The position numbers and the translations under genes are program-made. Below, piece by piece: positions 1 to 7,153 of a stretch of DNA of 64,000 nt (within the stretch, counting starts at the first letter, position 1; every line of letters begins with the position of its first letter). The notes under the pieces are model-generated. The model did no database searches, was not told the DNA's origin, and was given only the letters and a program-made list of their open reading frames with translations. This DNA is from Bradyrhizobium diazoefficiens (GTDB taxonomy: Bacteria > Pseudomonadota > Alphaproteobacteria > Rhizobiales > Xanthobacteraceae), in assembly GCF_018129965.1 (NCBI RefSeq), contig NZ_JAFCKW010000028.1, positions 1-64,000 on the forward strand, read 5' to 3'.

Positions 1-132
1 TCGATATGCCATACGAATCCCCATCCTCGACAGATCCTAGAGAATCGCAAATTCCCCCTTTGTGCAAAACCCTCGCAGGCGGGGGAGGGAGCACACCGCC
101 AGCGGCGCGGCCCCAAAACCCCGCCCCAATCC

Positions 133-161
133 TTGACTACCCGGCCCTTCCCCCCTATACG
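133..161 (+). promoter_or_regulatory. Sigma-70 type promoter of rpmB
   Basis: TTGACT at 133-138 is followed, after exactly 17 bases, by TATACG at 156-161. Both hexamers are close to the housekeeping consensus. The site lies about 94 bases upstream of the rpmB start codon and points toward it, which would leave a leader of roughly 85 bases. Bases 1-132 hold no gene that I can support. Confidence 0.6.
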
Positions 162-254
162 TCCGCCCGCTCCCTGCAAGGACAGAGAATTTGCCCCCGT
201 GGCGCCCCGGATGGCGGCCGCAAATCGTTGGGGGCTCCAACAAGGATTGATGCC

Positions 255-566
255 ATGTCTCGCCGCTGCGAACTGACGGCCAAGGGCCCCCAGGTGGGCC
301 ACAAGGTCAGCCACTCCAACATCAAGACCAAGCGCCGCTTCCTGCCGAACCTCGTCAACGTGACGTTCATCAGCGAAGCCCTGGAGCGCAACGTGCGCCT
401 GCGCGTCTCCACCAACGCGGTGAAGAGCGTCGACCACAATGGCGGCTTAGATGCCTTCCTGCTCAAGGCCAAGGCCGACCTGCTGTCGCCCCGCGCCCTC
501 GAGCTGAAGCGCGCCATCCAGAAAAAGGTCGGCCCGACGCCCGCGCCGGAGAAGAAGGCGAGCTAA
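255..566 (+). CDS. rpmB: 50S ribosomal protein L28
   Basis: L28 is a small protein of the large ribosomal subunit. The 103-residue product begins MSRRCELTAKGPQVGHKVSHS and continues with KTKRRFLPN, the characteristic L28 N-terminal pattern, and it ends in a lysine-rich tail. The frame is open back to position 6, but only the ATG at 255 gives the family's normal N-terminus. A strong promoter lies upstream at 133-161 and an intrinsic terminator downstream at 635-670, so it appears to be transcribed alone, as is common for rpmB in alphaproteobacteria. The length is typical of the long alphaproteobacterial form. Confidence 0.97.
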   Translation: MSRRCELTAKGPQVGHKVSHSNIKTKRRFLPNLVNVTFISEALERNVRLRVSTNAVKSVDHNGGLDAFLLKAKADLLSPRALELKRAIQKKVGPTPAPEKKAS

Positions 567-634
567 GCGAATTTTGGAATTGGGCGGAGGCTTGCGTCGC
601 AAGGCGTAGGCTTGGCCGAGAAGAGTTTTGCGGG

Positions 635-670
635 ACGGCCGGATCGGAAGATCCGGCCGTTTTTGTTTTT
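635..670 (+). terminator. Intrinsic terminator after rpmB
   Basis: An 11-bp perfect stem (635-645 with 650-660) closes a GGAA tetraloop and runs directly into a T-rich tract. It lies about 70 bases after the rpmB stop codon and is the clearest factor-independent terminator in the window. Confidence 0.9.
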
Positions 671-748
671 GCGGGAGGGCTTGGCACCCGAAGCCGCCTT
701 TTAATCGTTAGTGTAGCCTAGACAAGCTGAGCGCTATATTGTTTTGCC

Positions 749-1453
749 ATGTTACAAAGCGCGACCCGGAAAGATGAAACACTGCTGGGGATCGGTTTCT
801 ACACCGTTCCTGAAGCCGCGCGGCTGCTCAAAATCGCTCCGCTCAATATTCGGCGCTGGCTGGGGGGATATCGCTTCACGCAAGGCGACAAGACATTTGA
901 CATGCCGCCGCTCTGGAAGCCCCAATTGCCTTCCTATGATCACCACATGGAATTGGGCTTTCGGGATCTGATCGAACTACGTGTAATCAAAAGCTTCCTC
1001 GACGCTGGCCTCTCGATACTGACCGTTCGTAACTGTCTCGACTACGCCCGTGGAATGGCAGGAGACGATCATCCGTTTTCGACTCGCCGTTTCCTAACCG
1101 ACGGTCGCACCATCTTTCTGGAGAGCCTGCGGAGAACAGGCGAAGATGAGGTTCTCGACCTCAAAAGCCACCAATATGTAATCAAGAAGGTCATAGACCG
1201 CACCTTCAAGGATCTTGATATTTCTCACGACATCGTCTCGCGATGGCGGCCGCTCGAAGGTAAGCAGAGCATCGTCATCGACCCTACGCGCGCCTTTGGA
1301 CAGCCGATTACAAACAATTATGGCGTACCGACCATCGTCTTAGCGGATGCTGTGAAGGCAGAAGGCTCGGTGGAGCGCGTGAGCAAACTTTACGACGTGT
1401 CCCCGTCTGCGATCAGGGATGCGGTCAAGTTTGAAAAATCACTTGCTGCGTGA
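749..1453 (+). CDS. Putative antitoxin: MerR-like HTH plus DUF433-like domain
   Basis: This 234-residue protein has an N-terminal stretch (about residues 17-75) that reads like a MerR/excisionase winged helix, with YTVPEAARLLKI followed by IRRWL. Its C-terminal part (about 190-230), with GVPTIVLADAV and later YDVSPSAIRDAV, resembles the DUF433 antitoxin fold. The stop codon overlaps the start of the next gene by 4 bases (GTGA), so the two are translationally coupled. The architecture and partner match the mycobacterial VapB45/VapC45 type. By family knowledge it would neutralise the partner and repress the operon. The base composition is visibly more AT-rich than the flanks, which suggests acquisition by transfer. 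The function is inferred. Confidence 0.7.
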   Translation: MLQSATRKDETLLGIGFYTVPEAARLLKIAPLNIRRWLGGYRFTQGDKTFDMPPLWKPQLPSYDHHMELGFRDLIELRVIKSFLDAGLSILTVRNCLDYARGMAGDDHPFSTRRFLTDGRTIFLESLRRTGEDEVLDLKSHQYVIKKVIDRTFKDLDISHDIVSRWRPLEGKQSIVIDPTRAFGQPITNNYGVPTIVLADAVKAEGSVERVSKLYDVSPSAIRDAVKFEKSLAA

Positions 1454-1848
1454 AGCTATTCTTCGACCACAATATGTCCCCTGCGATGGCAAGAGCCCTT
1501 CGCGAACTGTTCAAAGACGAACACGAAGTTACCTACCTTGCCGAAAAATTTCCGCGCAACATTAGCGATATCGATTGGATCTCCGGCCTCAGCAAGGAAG
1601 GATTGTGGGTCGTCATCTCTGGTGATCGCCGCATCACAAGGAACCGCGCAGAGTATCATGCCTTCCGCAGTTCCAATTTAATTGGTCTTTTTCTCTCGCA
1701 TGGCCTCTACAAGGCGCCTGTAATAAAGCAGATGGAGCGAATGCTAGCACTTTGGCCTGTGATCCAAACCGTTACTGCGACGGTACAAGGTGGTGCTATG
1801 TATGAACTTCCATTGAAGAGCACCAAACTTCGACAGCTAAAAGTCTAG
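1450..1848 (+). CDS. Putative toxin: PIN-like (DUF5615/VapC45-type) protein
   Basis: This 132-residue protein starts at a GTG that overlaps the upstream stop codon. It opens with MKLFFDHNMS, placing an aspartate (D6) in the position typical of the DUF5615/PIN-like family. It then has DIDWI near residue 40 and a central SGDRRITRN motif supplying a second acidic and basic group. These are features of compact PIN-like ribonucleases paired with DUF433 antitoxins. The likely role is an RNase toxin held in check by the 749-1453 product; neither RNA cleavage nor toxicity can be shown from sequence. The start has no alternative ATG that keeps the first aspartate. Confidence 0.7.
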   Translation: MKLFFDHNMSPAMARALRELFKDEHEVTYLAEKFPRNISDIDWISGLSKEGLWVVISGDRRITRNRAEYHAFRSSNLIGLFLSHGLYKAPVIKQMERMLALWPVIQTVTATVQGGAMYELPLKSTKLRQLKV

Positions 1849-1855
1849 ACATAGC

Positions 1856-2107
1856 TCAGCTGCGCTCCGGTTCTTGTCCCCCAAAATCAATGCTCCGCAT
1901 CACGATCCCCGGCGGGGTGCCTTCGAACTCCGTCGCCCGACACTTCCGCTCCACACACGCCTTTATCCGCTCGCGCAGGCGGGTGAACTGGGCTTCGCAT
2001 TCGGAGGGGCTGATGTGCGTGCCGCGTTCGAGGTCGTCCATGGCGGAGGTCGAGATCGTGCAGGCGATTTGCTTGGTTCCATCTCGCGTCGACAGCTGAA
2101 CAATCAT
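1856..2107 (-). CDS. DUF1488-like small protein, N-terminally shortened copy
   Basis: The 83-residue product contains IACTISTSAMDDLERG and then ATEFEGTPPGIVMRSIDFGG. It is a close paralogue of the gene at 2654-2932, and the two are alignable over almost their whole DNA length. The family assignment to DUF1488 is tentative and rests on size and general pattern. The copy at 2654 has about 15 extra N-terminal residues (MPLTASRFIAYD...) that are absent here. The upstream frame is open only to a TTG at 2128 and shows no similarity to that segment. It may therefore be a truncated or decaying duplicate. It lies only 7 bases from the end of the toxin-like gene, convergent to it. Confidence 0.55.
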   Translation of the reverse strand: MIVQLSTRDGTKQIACTISTSAMDDLERGTHISPSECEAQFTRLRERIKACVERKCRATEFEGTPPGIVMRSIDFGGQEPERS

Positions 2108-2264
2108 GGAACCTGCAGCGTGTCGCAAGTCTCAGTAAGCGTCGACGCTTCGCCTGCTGCGGCGCAACTGAGGTTCCTTGTTCGTAGTTTACCTGTTCAG
2201 CGAACGTCCTATTGATCTCGCGCATGGGTTGCGCTTTGGTTTGATCTTTGAGGCTGGGGGATTT

Positions 2265-2645
2265 ATGCGTTATTTGAGTGTGGCGGTCGTTGCGACCGTA
2301 CTTGCGGGCTGTGCTTCTTCATCATCCGACATTACGGCGACTTACGTATCACCGGTACAATACCAACAGTTCACCTGCCAACAGCTCGCGCTGGAAGCAC
2401 AGGCGGTCTCCACCAGAGCTGCAACTCTCTCCGGAGCCCAGGACAGTCAGCGCACCAAGGATCAGGTCGCGACCGGCGTTGCTGTTGTTGTGTTCTGGCC
2501 TGCGGCGTTCCTTGTCGGCGGCGACAAGCAGACTGCGGCCGAACTTGCGCAGATGAAGGGACAGCTGGTTGCGATCGAGCAGGCTTCGATCGCAAAGAAG
2601 TGCAGCATTCAGTTTCAGGGCAAGCCGCAGGAACCGCCGAAGTAG
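2265..2645 (+). CDS. Conserved hypothetical lipoprotein
   Basis: This 126-residue protein has a short signal peptide ending in a lipobox, LAGC, with the lipidation cysteine at residue 16. It should therefore be exported and anchored to a membrane. The mature part includes TCQQLALEAQ, a hydrophobic segment (about residues 73-90, with VVVFWPAAFLVGG) and a C-terminal KKCSIQFQ. The start at 2265 was chosen because the signal peptide begins there, although the frame is open upstream. It is flanked on both sides by the paralogous DUF1488-like genes, both on the opposite strand. Similar lipoproteins of unknown role are familiar in proteobacteria, and I cannot assign a function. Confidence 0.75.
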   Translation: MRYLSVAVVATVLAGCASSSSDITATYVSPVQYQQFTCQQLALEAQAVSTRAATLSGAQDSQRTKDQVATGVAVVVFWPAAFLVGGDKQTAAELAQMKGQLVAIEQASIAKKCSIQFQGKPQEPPK

Positions 2646-2653
2646 GCGACGCC

Positions 2654-2932
2654 CTACCCCCGAAAATCAATGCTCCGCAGCACGATCCCCGGCGGGGTGC
2701 CTTCGAACTCCGTGGCCTGATACTTCCGCTCCACGCAGGCCTCGATGCGCTCGCTGAGCCGGGTGAACTGGGCTTCGCGCTCGCTGGGGCGGGCGCGCGG
2801 GCCGCGTTCGAGGTCGTCCATGGCGGAGGTCGAGATCGCGCAGGCGATCTCCCGGGTGCCGTCCTGCAGCGAGAACTGGACGATGCCGCGGTCCTGGTCG
2901 TAGGCGATGAAACGGCTGGCGGTGAGTGGCAT
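2654..2932 (-). CDS. DUF1488-like small protein, full-length copy
   Basis: The 92-residue product starts MPLTASRFIAYDQDRG and contains IACAISTSAMDDLERG and EFEGTPPGIVLRSIDFRG. The ATG at 2932 is preceded on its strand by an AAAGGA ribosome-binding site, so it is preferred over the in-frame codon at 2959. It is the intact paralogue of 1856-2107. Short proteins of this kind (DUF1488-like) are usually of unknown function. It converges on the lipoprotein gene with an 8-base gap. Confidence 0.65.
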   Translation of the reverse strand: MPLTASRFIAYDQDRGIVQFSLQDGTREIACAISTSAMDDLERGPRARPSEREAQFTRLSERIEACVERKYQATEFEGTPPGIVLRSIDFRG

Positions 2933-2952
2933 GAGAGATTCCTTTGCTGCGC

Positions 2953-3079
2953 GCGTCATCCCGGCTGAAGCAGGGGCTCATCGCGATACGGAACAGTGGT
3001 TACGGGGACTCGGAGTCACCGCCGTCGCGTCACACCGCTGCCTGGGATTATGGGTCCCCGCCTTCGCGGGGACGACGGA
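2953..3079. repeat. Intergenic repeat, GGTCCC...GGGACGAC family
   Basis: The right end, at about 3045-3078, reads ATTATGGGTCCCCGCCTTCG followed by CGGGGACGACGG. This hairpin recurs at 12702, 12789, 42852, 42952 and 43329. The left end begins CGTCATCCCGG. It fills the gap between the DUF1488-like gene and the next minus-strand gene. Confidence 0.6.
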
Positions 3080-3096
3080 TGTGTGTGCGGCGGGGT

Positions 3097-3393
3097 TCAG
3101 CTCTCGCCGCTCAGTCTGGCGAAATCGTCGAACAGGGCGGCCACCAGCGCGCGGTGGCGGGTGTCTTCGGTGGGGAGGCTCGCGGCGTAGAGATTGAGGA
3201 GATGGCGGGCCTTCACCGCGGCTTCGGGCCACGACGTCGCGGGCACGGTCATCATGCGGTTTTCCAGATCGGCCTCGCGATCGCGCAGCTCCCGGACATG
3301 GGCCTCGACGTCGGCCAGCGCGCGGCGCAGATCGGTCGCCTTCTGCGCGGCCATGCCGCGATGCTTGTCGAGATCCACCGGGACGTCAGTCAT
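3097..3393 (-). CDS. Small helical hypothetical protein, partner of 3386-3712
   Basis: This 98-residue protein starts MTDVPVDLDKHRGMAAQKA. It is rich in charged helical segments (residues about 10-45, with heptad-like LRRALADVEAHVRELRDRE) that could form a coiled coil, followed by LLNLYAASLPTEDTRHR. The ATG at 3393 overlaps the stop of the upstream gene by 8 bases, so the two genes are co-translated. The frame is open upstream, but that part is only the neighbour's DNA in another frame. I do not recognise a family with a known function. Confidence 0.7.
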   Translation of the reverse strand: MTDVPVDLDKHRGMAAQKATDLRRALADVEAHVRELRDREADLENRMMTVPATSWPEAAVKARHLLNLYAASLPTEDTRHRALVAALFDDFARLSGES

Positions 3394-3712
3394 GGGCAAC
3401 GCTTGCCTTTGCAGATTTAAGATCGGCAGATTGAAGATCGGGAGAGTGAAGATCGGCAGCTTGCGCGTCCGACGCCTGCGCATCGGCGAGATCGACCGAG
3501 CCGATCGACAGCATCTCGGTCGCGCCCTGCACGCCTTCGGACGGCACATTGATCATGGTGGCGATGCGGCGCCAGGAGGCGAAGGACAGGCCCTCGATCA
3601 TCTCCTCGTCGGTGACGACCTCATAGGCGCCCGCCGGCAATTCGCGCGCGATGCCGCGGATGTGGACCGGATGCCTGAATGTGATGGTTTCGCGCCGCGA
3701 GCGAATGGTCAT
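3386..3712 (-). CDS. Small protein with C-terminal pentapeptide-repeat-like tail
   Basis: The 108-residue product has an N-terminal domain (about 1-75) containing RETITFRHPVHIRGI and LPAGAYEVVTDEEMIEGL, a pattern I associate with small uncharacterised proteins of Bradyrhizobiaceae. From about residue 73 it switches to a 5-residue periodicity with aspartate every fifth position (VDLAD, AQASD, AQAAD, LHSPD, LQSAD, LKSAK), as in A(D/N)LXX pentapeptide repeats. At DNA level the last units are a 15-bp tandem repeat at 3411-3455. The ATG at 3712 fits the conserved start. It overlaps the downstream gene by 8 bases. The function is unknown. Confidence 0.7.
   Translation of the reverse strand: MTIRSRRETITFRHPVHIRGIARELPAGAYEVVTDEEMIEGLSFASWRRIATMINVPSEGVQGATEMLSIGSVDLADAQASDAQAADLHSPDLQSADLKSAKASVAHD
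3411..3455 (-). repeat. Three 15-bp tandem repeats inside the pentapeptide tail
   Basis: The units at 3411-3425, 3426-3440 and 3441-3455 follow the pattern GCAGATT(T/G)AAGATCG with 1-4 differences. Being 15 bp long, each unit encodes one pentapeptide on the minus strand, so gain or loss of a unit keeps the reading frame. Confidence 0.8.
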
Positions 3713-4110
3713 GAAAGCCTCCCTTTCGCTGGTCAGGCCCCCACCGACGCTGCTGGGACGAACATGCGCCCAATGCCGGACAATAGCCAGCACTATCGCG
3801 CGCGCGTCGCGTGCATTGTGGCCGCAAGGCGGCCTTGCGCGCGCGGCGGATTAGGCCTCGCTATCGGCGGGGCGCGGGCGTAGGCTTGCACCACTCATCG
3901 CCTGCGCCGGCTATCGCCTCGCGCGGTGATCTGTGAGTGACGTGCGACAAGGCGATGCGTGCCTGTCTCATCAGCGCGATCGGCGAACGGGCCGGCGCGA
4001 CAACGTCTCGTGCGACAAGTTTCGACGCCAAGGCTGGACGGGCAAGTTCCCGCCCGCGCGCGGGTGCTGCCATCGAACGAACTCGAACCCCCACAGAGGA
4101 GACTGAAGTC
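3713..4110. other. 398-bp gap without a recognised gene
   Basis: This is the divergent interval between the minus-strand pentapeptide-tail gene and the plus-strand basic peptide gene. The only clear structure is a 7-bp hairpin, CGCAAGG-CGG-CCTTGCG, at 3823-3839 within a GC-repetitive stretch. Long reading frames crossing it look like shadows with no family resemblance. Confidence 0.5.
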
Positions 4111-4245
4111 ATGGCCAAGGGACAGCAAAAGGGCAATCGCGAAACCAAGAAGCCGAAGAAAGACAAGGCCAAGGTGATCGCCGCCGCACCGAACCGCAAG
4201 GACGCGGCATGGCAGCCGGATTTCGGGCCGGGGAAGAAGAAGTAG
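4111..4245 (+). CDS. 44-residue highly basic peptide
   Basis: The product begins MAKGQQKGNRETKKPKKDKAK, carries an AAPNRKDAAWQPDFG segment and ends GKKK. About one third of the residues are lysine or arginine. An AGAGGAG ribosome-binding site lies 10 bases before the ATG at 4111, which supports this start over the longer open frame. Small Lys-rich peptides of this kind recur in Bradyrhizobiaceae as hypotheticals. Nucleic-acid binding is plausible from charge, but no function is known to me. Confidence 0.65.
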   Translation: MAKGQQKGNRETKKPKKDKAKVIAAAPNRKDAAWQPDFGPGKKK

Positions 4246-4265
4246 GAGCGAAGCGAGGCGCGCTG

Positions 4266-4437
4266 ACTTCCCTTCTCCCCTTGTGGGAGAAGGTGCCTTG
4301 CCGAAGGCAAGGCAGATGAGGGGTCTCTCTCCGGGAAATTCACCGCAAGAGAATCGCGCGCGGAGACAGACCCCTCACCCGTCTCAATCGCGCGCCGCGC
4401 GATTGATCCACCCTCTCCCACAAGGGGAGAGGGGAAA
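4266..4437. repeat. Bradyrhizobium-type intergenic repeat element, copy 1
   Basis: This element of about 170 bp begins CTTCTCCCCTTGTGGGAGAA and ends with the inverted motif CTCTCCCACAAGGGGAGAG. In between are GATGAGGGGT and its partner ACCCCTCACCCGTC. The same architecture recurs at 5840, 6487 and 21158. The inverted ends would fold as a long imperfect hairpin. Confidence 0.8.
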
Positions 4438-4508
4438 CCACCGTCTCCTCTCCGTCTGGCTTTTCGGCTATACTCGCCTGGGTAGCATGATCCGGAGGGG
4501 GTTGAGCT

Positions 4509-5831
4509 GTGGAGCACGAGCACACGCCTGCGAAGAATCTCGTCATCTGCTGCGACGGCACCGGCAACGAGATCTCGGAAAACATCTCCAACGTGCTGAA
4601 GCTGTACCGCTGCCTGCGCAAGACGGACAAGACATCGCCGCGGCAGATGGTGTTCTACGATCCCGGCGTCGGCACGGTGACCAAGCCGTCGACGTGGCAC
4701 CGGATCAAGGCCAACGTCAACCTCGTGCTGGGGCTCGCCACCGGCTACGGGCTCGACGACAATGTGCTGTCCGCCTATTGCTTCCTGGTCGAGCATTACG
4801 CGCCGGGCGACAGGATTTTCCTGTTCGGGTTTTCGCGCGGCGCCTACACGGTGCGGGTGCTGGCGGGGCTGATCCACAAGATCGGCCTGATCTCGCCGGA
4901 GCAGGCCAATCTCGCAGGCTCCGGCCTCGTCTCCTACAAGCAATATTCCGGCTCGGGGCGCGGCAACGACATCGCGGACCTCACCGATGCCGGCTCCGAC
5001 GACGACGGCCCGCTGCCGCAGGACAAGTTCGATCTCGCCGCGCAGTTCGCGCGCATCACCTCCTCGCGCTGGCCGACCATCCATTTCATCGGCGTGTGGG
5101 ACACGGTGGCGAGCGTGATCGTGCCGCGCCCGGACCGGCTCTATCTGCCGAGCTTCGAGGAGTTGGCCTTCACGCTGCGCAATCCCAGCGTCAACATCTT
5201 CCGGCAGGCGATCGCGATCGACGAGCGGCGCTGCATGTTCCGCCTCAAGCCATGGTGGGAGCCGCAGGAATTCTGGAGCAACCGCTTCGTGCCCGACGAC
5301 AAGAAACAGCCGCAGGACATCCTGCAGGTGTGGTTCGCCGGCGTGCATTGCGACGTCGGCGGCGGCTATCCGGAGGCCGAGAGCGGCGAGTCGAAATATC
5401 CGCTCGTGTGGATGATCGGGGAGGCAACCAAAGCCGGGCTGAACTTCAACCCGCGCACGGTGAACCAGCTCGCCTGGGGCATCCAGCGCAGGAACTCGCC
5501 GTTCCAATATGTGCCGCCGGCCTATACCGGCAAAACGGGCGCGCTGCACAATTCGATGACCGCGGCCTGGCGCGTGCTGGAATATGTTCCGAAACTCGCG
5601 AAGTACCGGGAGTGGCCGGAGCGGAAGGTATATCTCGGCGTCTACATTCCCGATTGCGAGCCGCGCCTGATCCCCGAAGGCGCCTATGTGCATGAGAGCG
5701 TGGTGAAGCGGATGGCGGTGGAGCCGGACTATCGGCCGGTGAATCTGCCGAAGGTCTATGAGACCGTGCCGATGCCGGTGCCGCCGCATGCGGGCGCAGA
5801 AGCTGAGGCTGGTGAGAGCGTGACGGGGTGA
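4509..5831 (+). CDS. DUF2235 alpha/beta-hydrolase family protein
   Basis: This 440-residue protein starts NLVICCDGTGNE (residues 10-21), then has FYDPGVGT and the nucleophile elbow GFSRGAYT with serine 109, followed later by VWDTVAS and FAGVHCDVGGGYPE, which supplies acidic and histidine residues. These are hallmarks of the DUF2235 family, whose characterised members include type VI secretion phospholipases (Tle1-like) and other hydrolases. There are no secretion genes nearby, so a housekeeping esterase is as likely as an effector. No signal peptide is seen. The start is a GTG at 4509, which fits the conserved N-terminus. It is bracketed by two copies of the same repeat element. Confidence 0.85.
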   Translation: MEHEHTPAKNLVICCDGTGNEISENISNVLKLYRCLRKTDKTSPRQMVFYDPGVGTVTKPSTWHRIKANVNLVLGLATGYGLDDNVLSAYCFLVEHYAPGDRIFLFGFSRGAYTVRVLAGLIHKIGLISPEQANLAGSGLVSYKQYSGSGRGNDIADLTDAGSDDDGPLPQDKFDLAAQFARITSSRWPTIHFIGVWDTVASVIVPRPDRLYLPSFEELAFTLRNPSVNIFRQAIAIDERRCMFRLKPWWEPQEFWSNRFVPDDKKQPQDILQVWFAGVHCDVGGGYPEAESGESKYPLVWMIGEATKAGLNFNPRTVNQLAWGIQRRNSPFQYVPPAYTGKTGALHNSMTAAWRVLEYVPKLAKYREWPERKVYLGVYIPDCEPRLIPEGAYVHESVVKRMAVEPDYRPVNLPKVYETVPMPVPPHAGAEAEAGESVTG

Positions 5832-5839
5832 TGGGGCTT

Positions 5840-5983
5840 TCCTTCTCCCCTTGCGGGAGCAGGTGGCGCGAAGCGCCGGATGAGGGGTTGTCGCCGCAAA
5901 CGCACGTGCTTGCTGTGCCGAGCGAGACCCCTCACCCGTCTCGCCACTTCGTGGCGATCCACCCTCTCCCGCAAGAGGAGAGG
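5840..5983. repeat. Bradyrhizobium-type intergenic repeat element, copy 2
   Basis: It has the same organisation as the element at 4266: CCTTCTCCCCTTGCGGGAG at the left end, GGATGAGGGGT and ACCCCTCACCCGTC internally, and CCCTCTCCCGCAAGAGGAG at the right end. It immediately follows the DUF2235 gene and may act as a bidirectional 3' structure. Confidence 0.8.
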
Positions 5984-6117
5984 GGGAAAACGCCCACCTC
6001 ACCTCCCCGCCCCTTTTCGTTAAAATTCTCATCATTCCGTTATCCGGATGGCATCATCTCCGCCGCATCATCGCTCCCAAACCACCCGCGCCCTTGCGGA
6101 ATTGGAGGAGAGTGCCA

Positions 6118-6363
6118 ATGCATCCGCGCCGACATGCCCGTGTGAAACCCGCAGGCCTGGTGTCGCGCCAGGCCAAGATCATCACCGACAAGACCGCGCC
6201 GGTGATCACCTGCACGCTGGTCGACTATTCGCCGGGCGGGGCCTGCGTCGATCTCGGCGGCCAGGTGAAGATCCCCGAGAGATTCGAGCTGCTGCACGTC
6301 AACACCAAGAAACGCTGCCGCATCGCCTGGAAGCGCGGCACGCGCGTGGGCGTGGTGTTCTAG
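6118..6363 (+). CDS. PilZ-domain protein
   Basis: This 81-residue protein consists almost only of a PilZ-like beta-barrel. It begins MHPRRHARVKP, has LVDYSPGGACVDL at about 40-52 (the D/N-x-S-x-x-G motif) and ends in a short VGVVF strand. PilZ domains often bind cyclic di-GMP through an RxxxR plus (D/N)xSxxG pair; here R4-R5 and DYSPGG could fulfil this, but short alphaproteobacterial PilZ proteins are frequently degenerate. A GGAGGAG ribosome-binding site precedes the ATG at 6118. The stop codon TAG is the first triplet of the repeat palindrome at 6361, so the element supplies the end of the gene. Confidence 0.8.
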   Translation: MHPRRHARVKPAGLVSRQAKIITDKTAPVITCTLVDYSPGGACVDLGGQVKIPERFELLHVNTKKRCRIAWKRGTRVGVVF

Positions 6364-6460
6364 AGCTTCGGTTCTGATTGAATCAGAACCGAAGCTCTAG
6401 GTTCTTGTTTTGACGCGTTTTCTTCACGCGAACCGGTATCCACTTCGCTCGAAAACGCTC
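6361..6460. repeat. 100-bp palindrome-headed repeat, copy 1
   Basis: It opens with a perfect palindrome, two 19-bp arms around a single G at 6361-6399, followed by about 60 bp (TTCTTGTTTTGACGCGTTTT through GAAAACGCT). It is nearly identical to 7154-7257, differing mainly by a 3-base insertion in the stem and one substitution. No coding potential is seen. Confidence 0.9.
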
Positions 6461-6486
6461 GAGGCGCGAGCGCAGCGTCAGCCGTC

Positions 6487-6645
6487 CTACCCTCTCCCCT
6501 TGCGGGAGAGGGTGGCTCGCCGCATGGCGGCGAGACGGCTGAGAGGTCTGTCTCCGCAATCTCATCTTTCGCAGCCGAATTCGCGGAGACAGACCCCTCA
6601 TCCGGCGCTGCGCGCCACCTTCTCCCACAAGGGGAGAAGGAGGAC
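6487..6645. repeat. Bradyrhizobium-type intergenic repeat element, copy 3
   Basis: The left end is CCCTCTCCCCTTGCGGGAGA and the right end CACCTTCTCCCACAAGGGGA, with an internal self-complementary GGTCTGTCTCCGC ... GCGGAGACAGACC. It lies between the palindrome repeat and the end of the minus-strand membrane protein gene. Confidence 0.8.
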
Positions 6646-6647
6646 TC

Positions 6648-7055
6648 CTACTTCCGCATCCGCGCCTTGGCGCCGGCGACGATCTGCATGACGACGCCGC
6701 CGATCCAGCCGATGAGGGCGAGCCAGGTCAGCGCGCTGTGCGGCTCCAGCCGCAGCAAGATGATGGCGACGGAGGCGAAGGCCGTGACGGTCGCGCACAG
6801 CGTACCTGCGGAGCTCAGCAATTCGGCGGCATCGATGCTGCCATGGGCTTCGTCGAACGGCAGCTGCGGCGTGTCGATGCCGAGATAGAAGCCGGCGCAG
6901 CCGAGCCCCATCATCAGCAGCAGAAAGCCCTGCGTGGTGAGCGCGGGAATCGCCGAGCCGACATAGGCGCCGACGAACAATCCGCACGCGGCCCCCGCCA
7001 TCGCAAGGCCCACGCGCTCGAAGACATGGGCAGCCTTCCGCACACCGAACCGCAT
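6648..7055 (-). CDS. Hypothetical membrane protein, four predicted TM segments
   Basis: The 135-residue product has hydrophobic stretches at about 17-35, 42-60, 85-101 and 110-127, separated by short loops, and a basic C-terminus (KARMRK). This suggests a small integral inner-membrane protein. No catalytic motif or family signature is recognisable. It sits alone, between two repeat-rich intervals, with the ATG at 7055 as the most plausible start. Confidence 0.65.
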   Translation of the reverse strand: MRFGVRKAAHVFERVGLAMAGAACGLFVGAYVGSAIPALTTQGFLLLMMGLGCAGFYLGIDTPQLPFDEAHGSIDAAELLSSAGTLCATVTAFASVAIILLRLEPHSALTWLALIGWIGGVVMQIVAGAKARMRK

Positions 7056-7153
7056 GGCCCGCCTCCATGATGCCTCGTCAGCGCGGAAGGTTAGGCCAGT
7101 TTCGAAGGGGGTGGAAGCTCGGGAGGGTTACGGATGCGTCAGGAATGATCCAC

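Noticed and set aside
3861..6035. Very long minus-strand open frame (724 codons) covering the DUF2235 gene
   Set aside because: It is a mirror frame of a high-GC gene, crosses two repeat elements, is rich in Arg, His and Ala and matches no family. The plus-strand DUF2235 frame has clear motifs.
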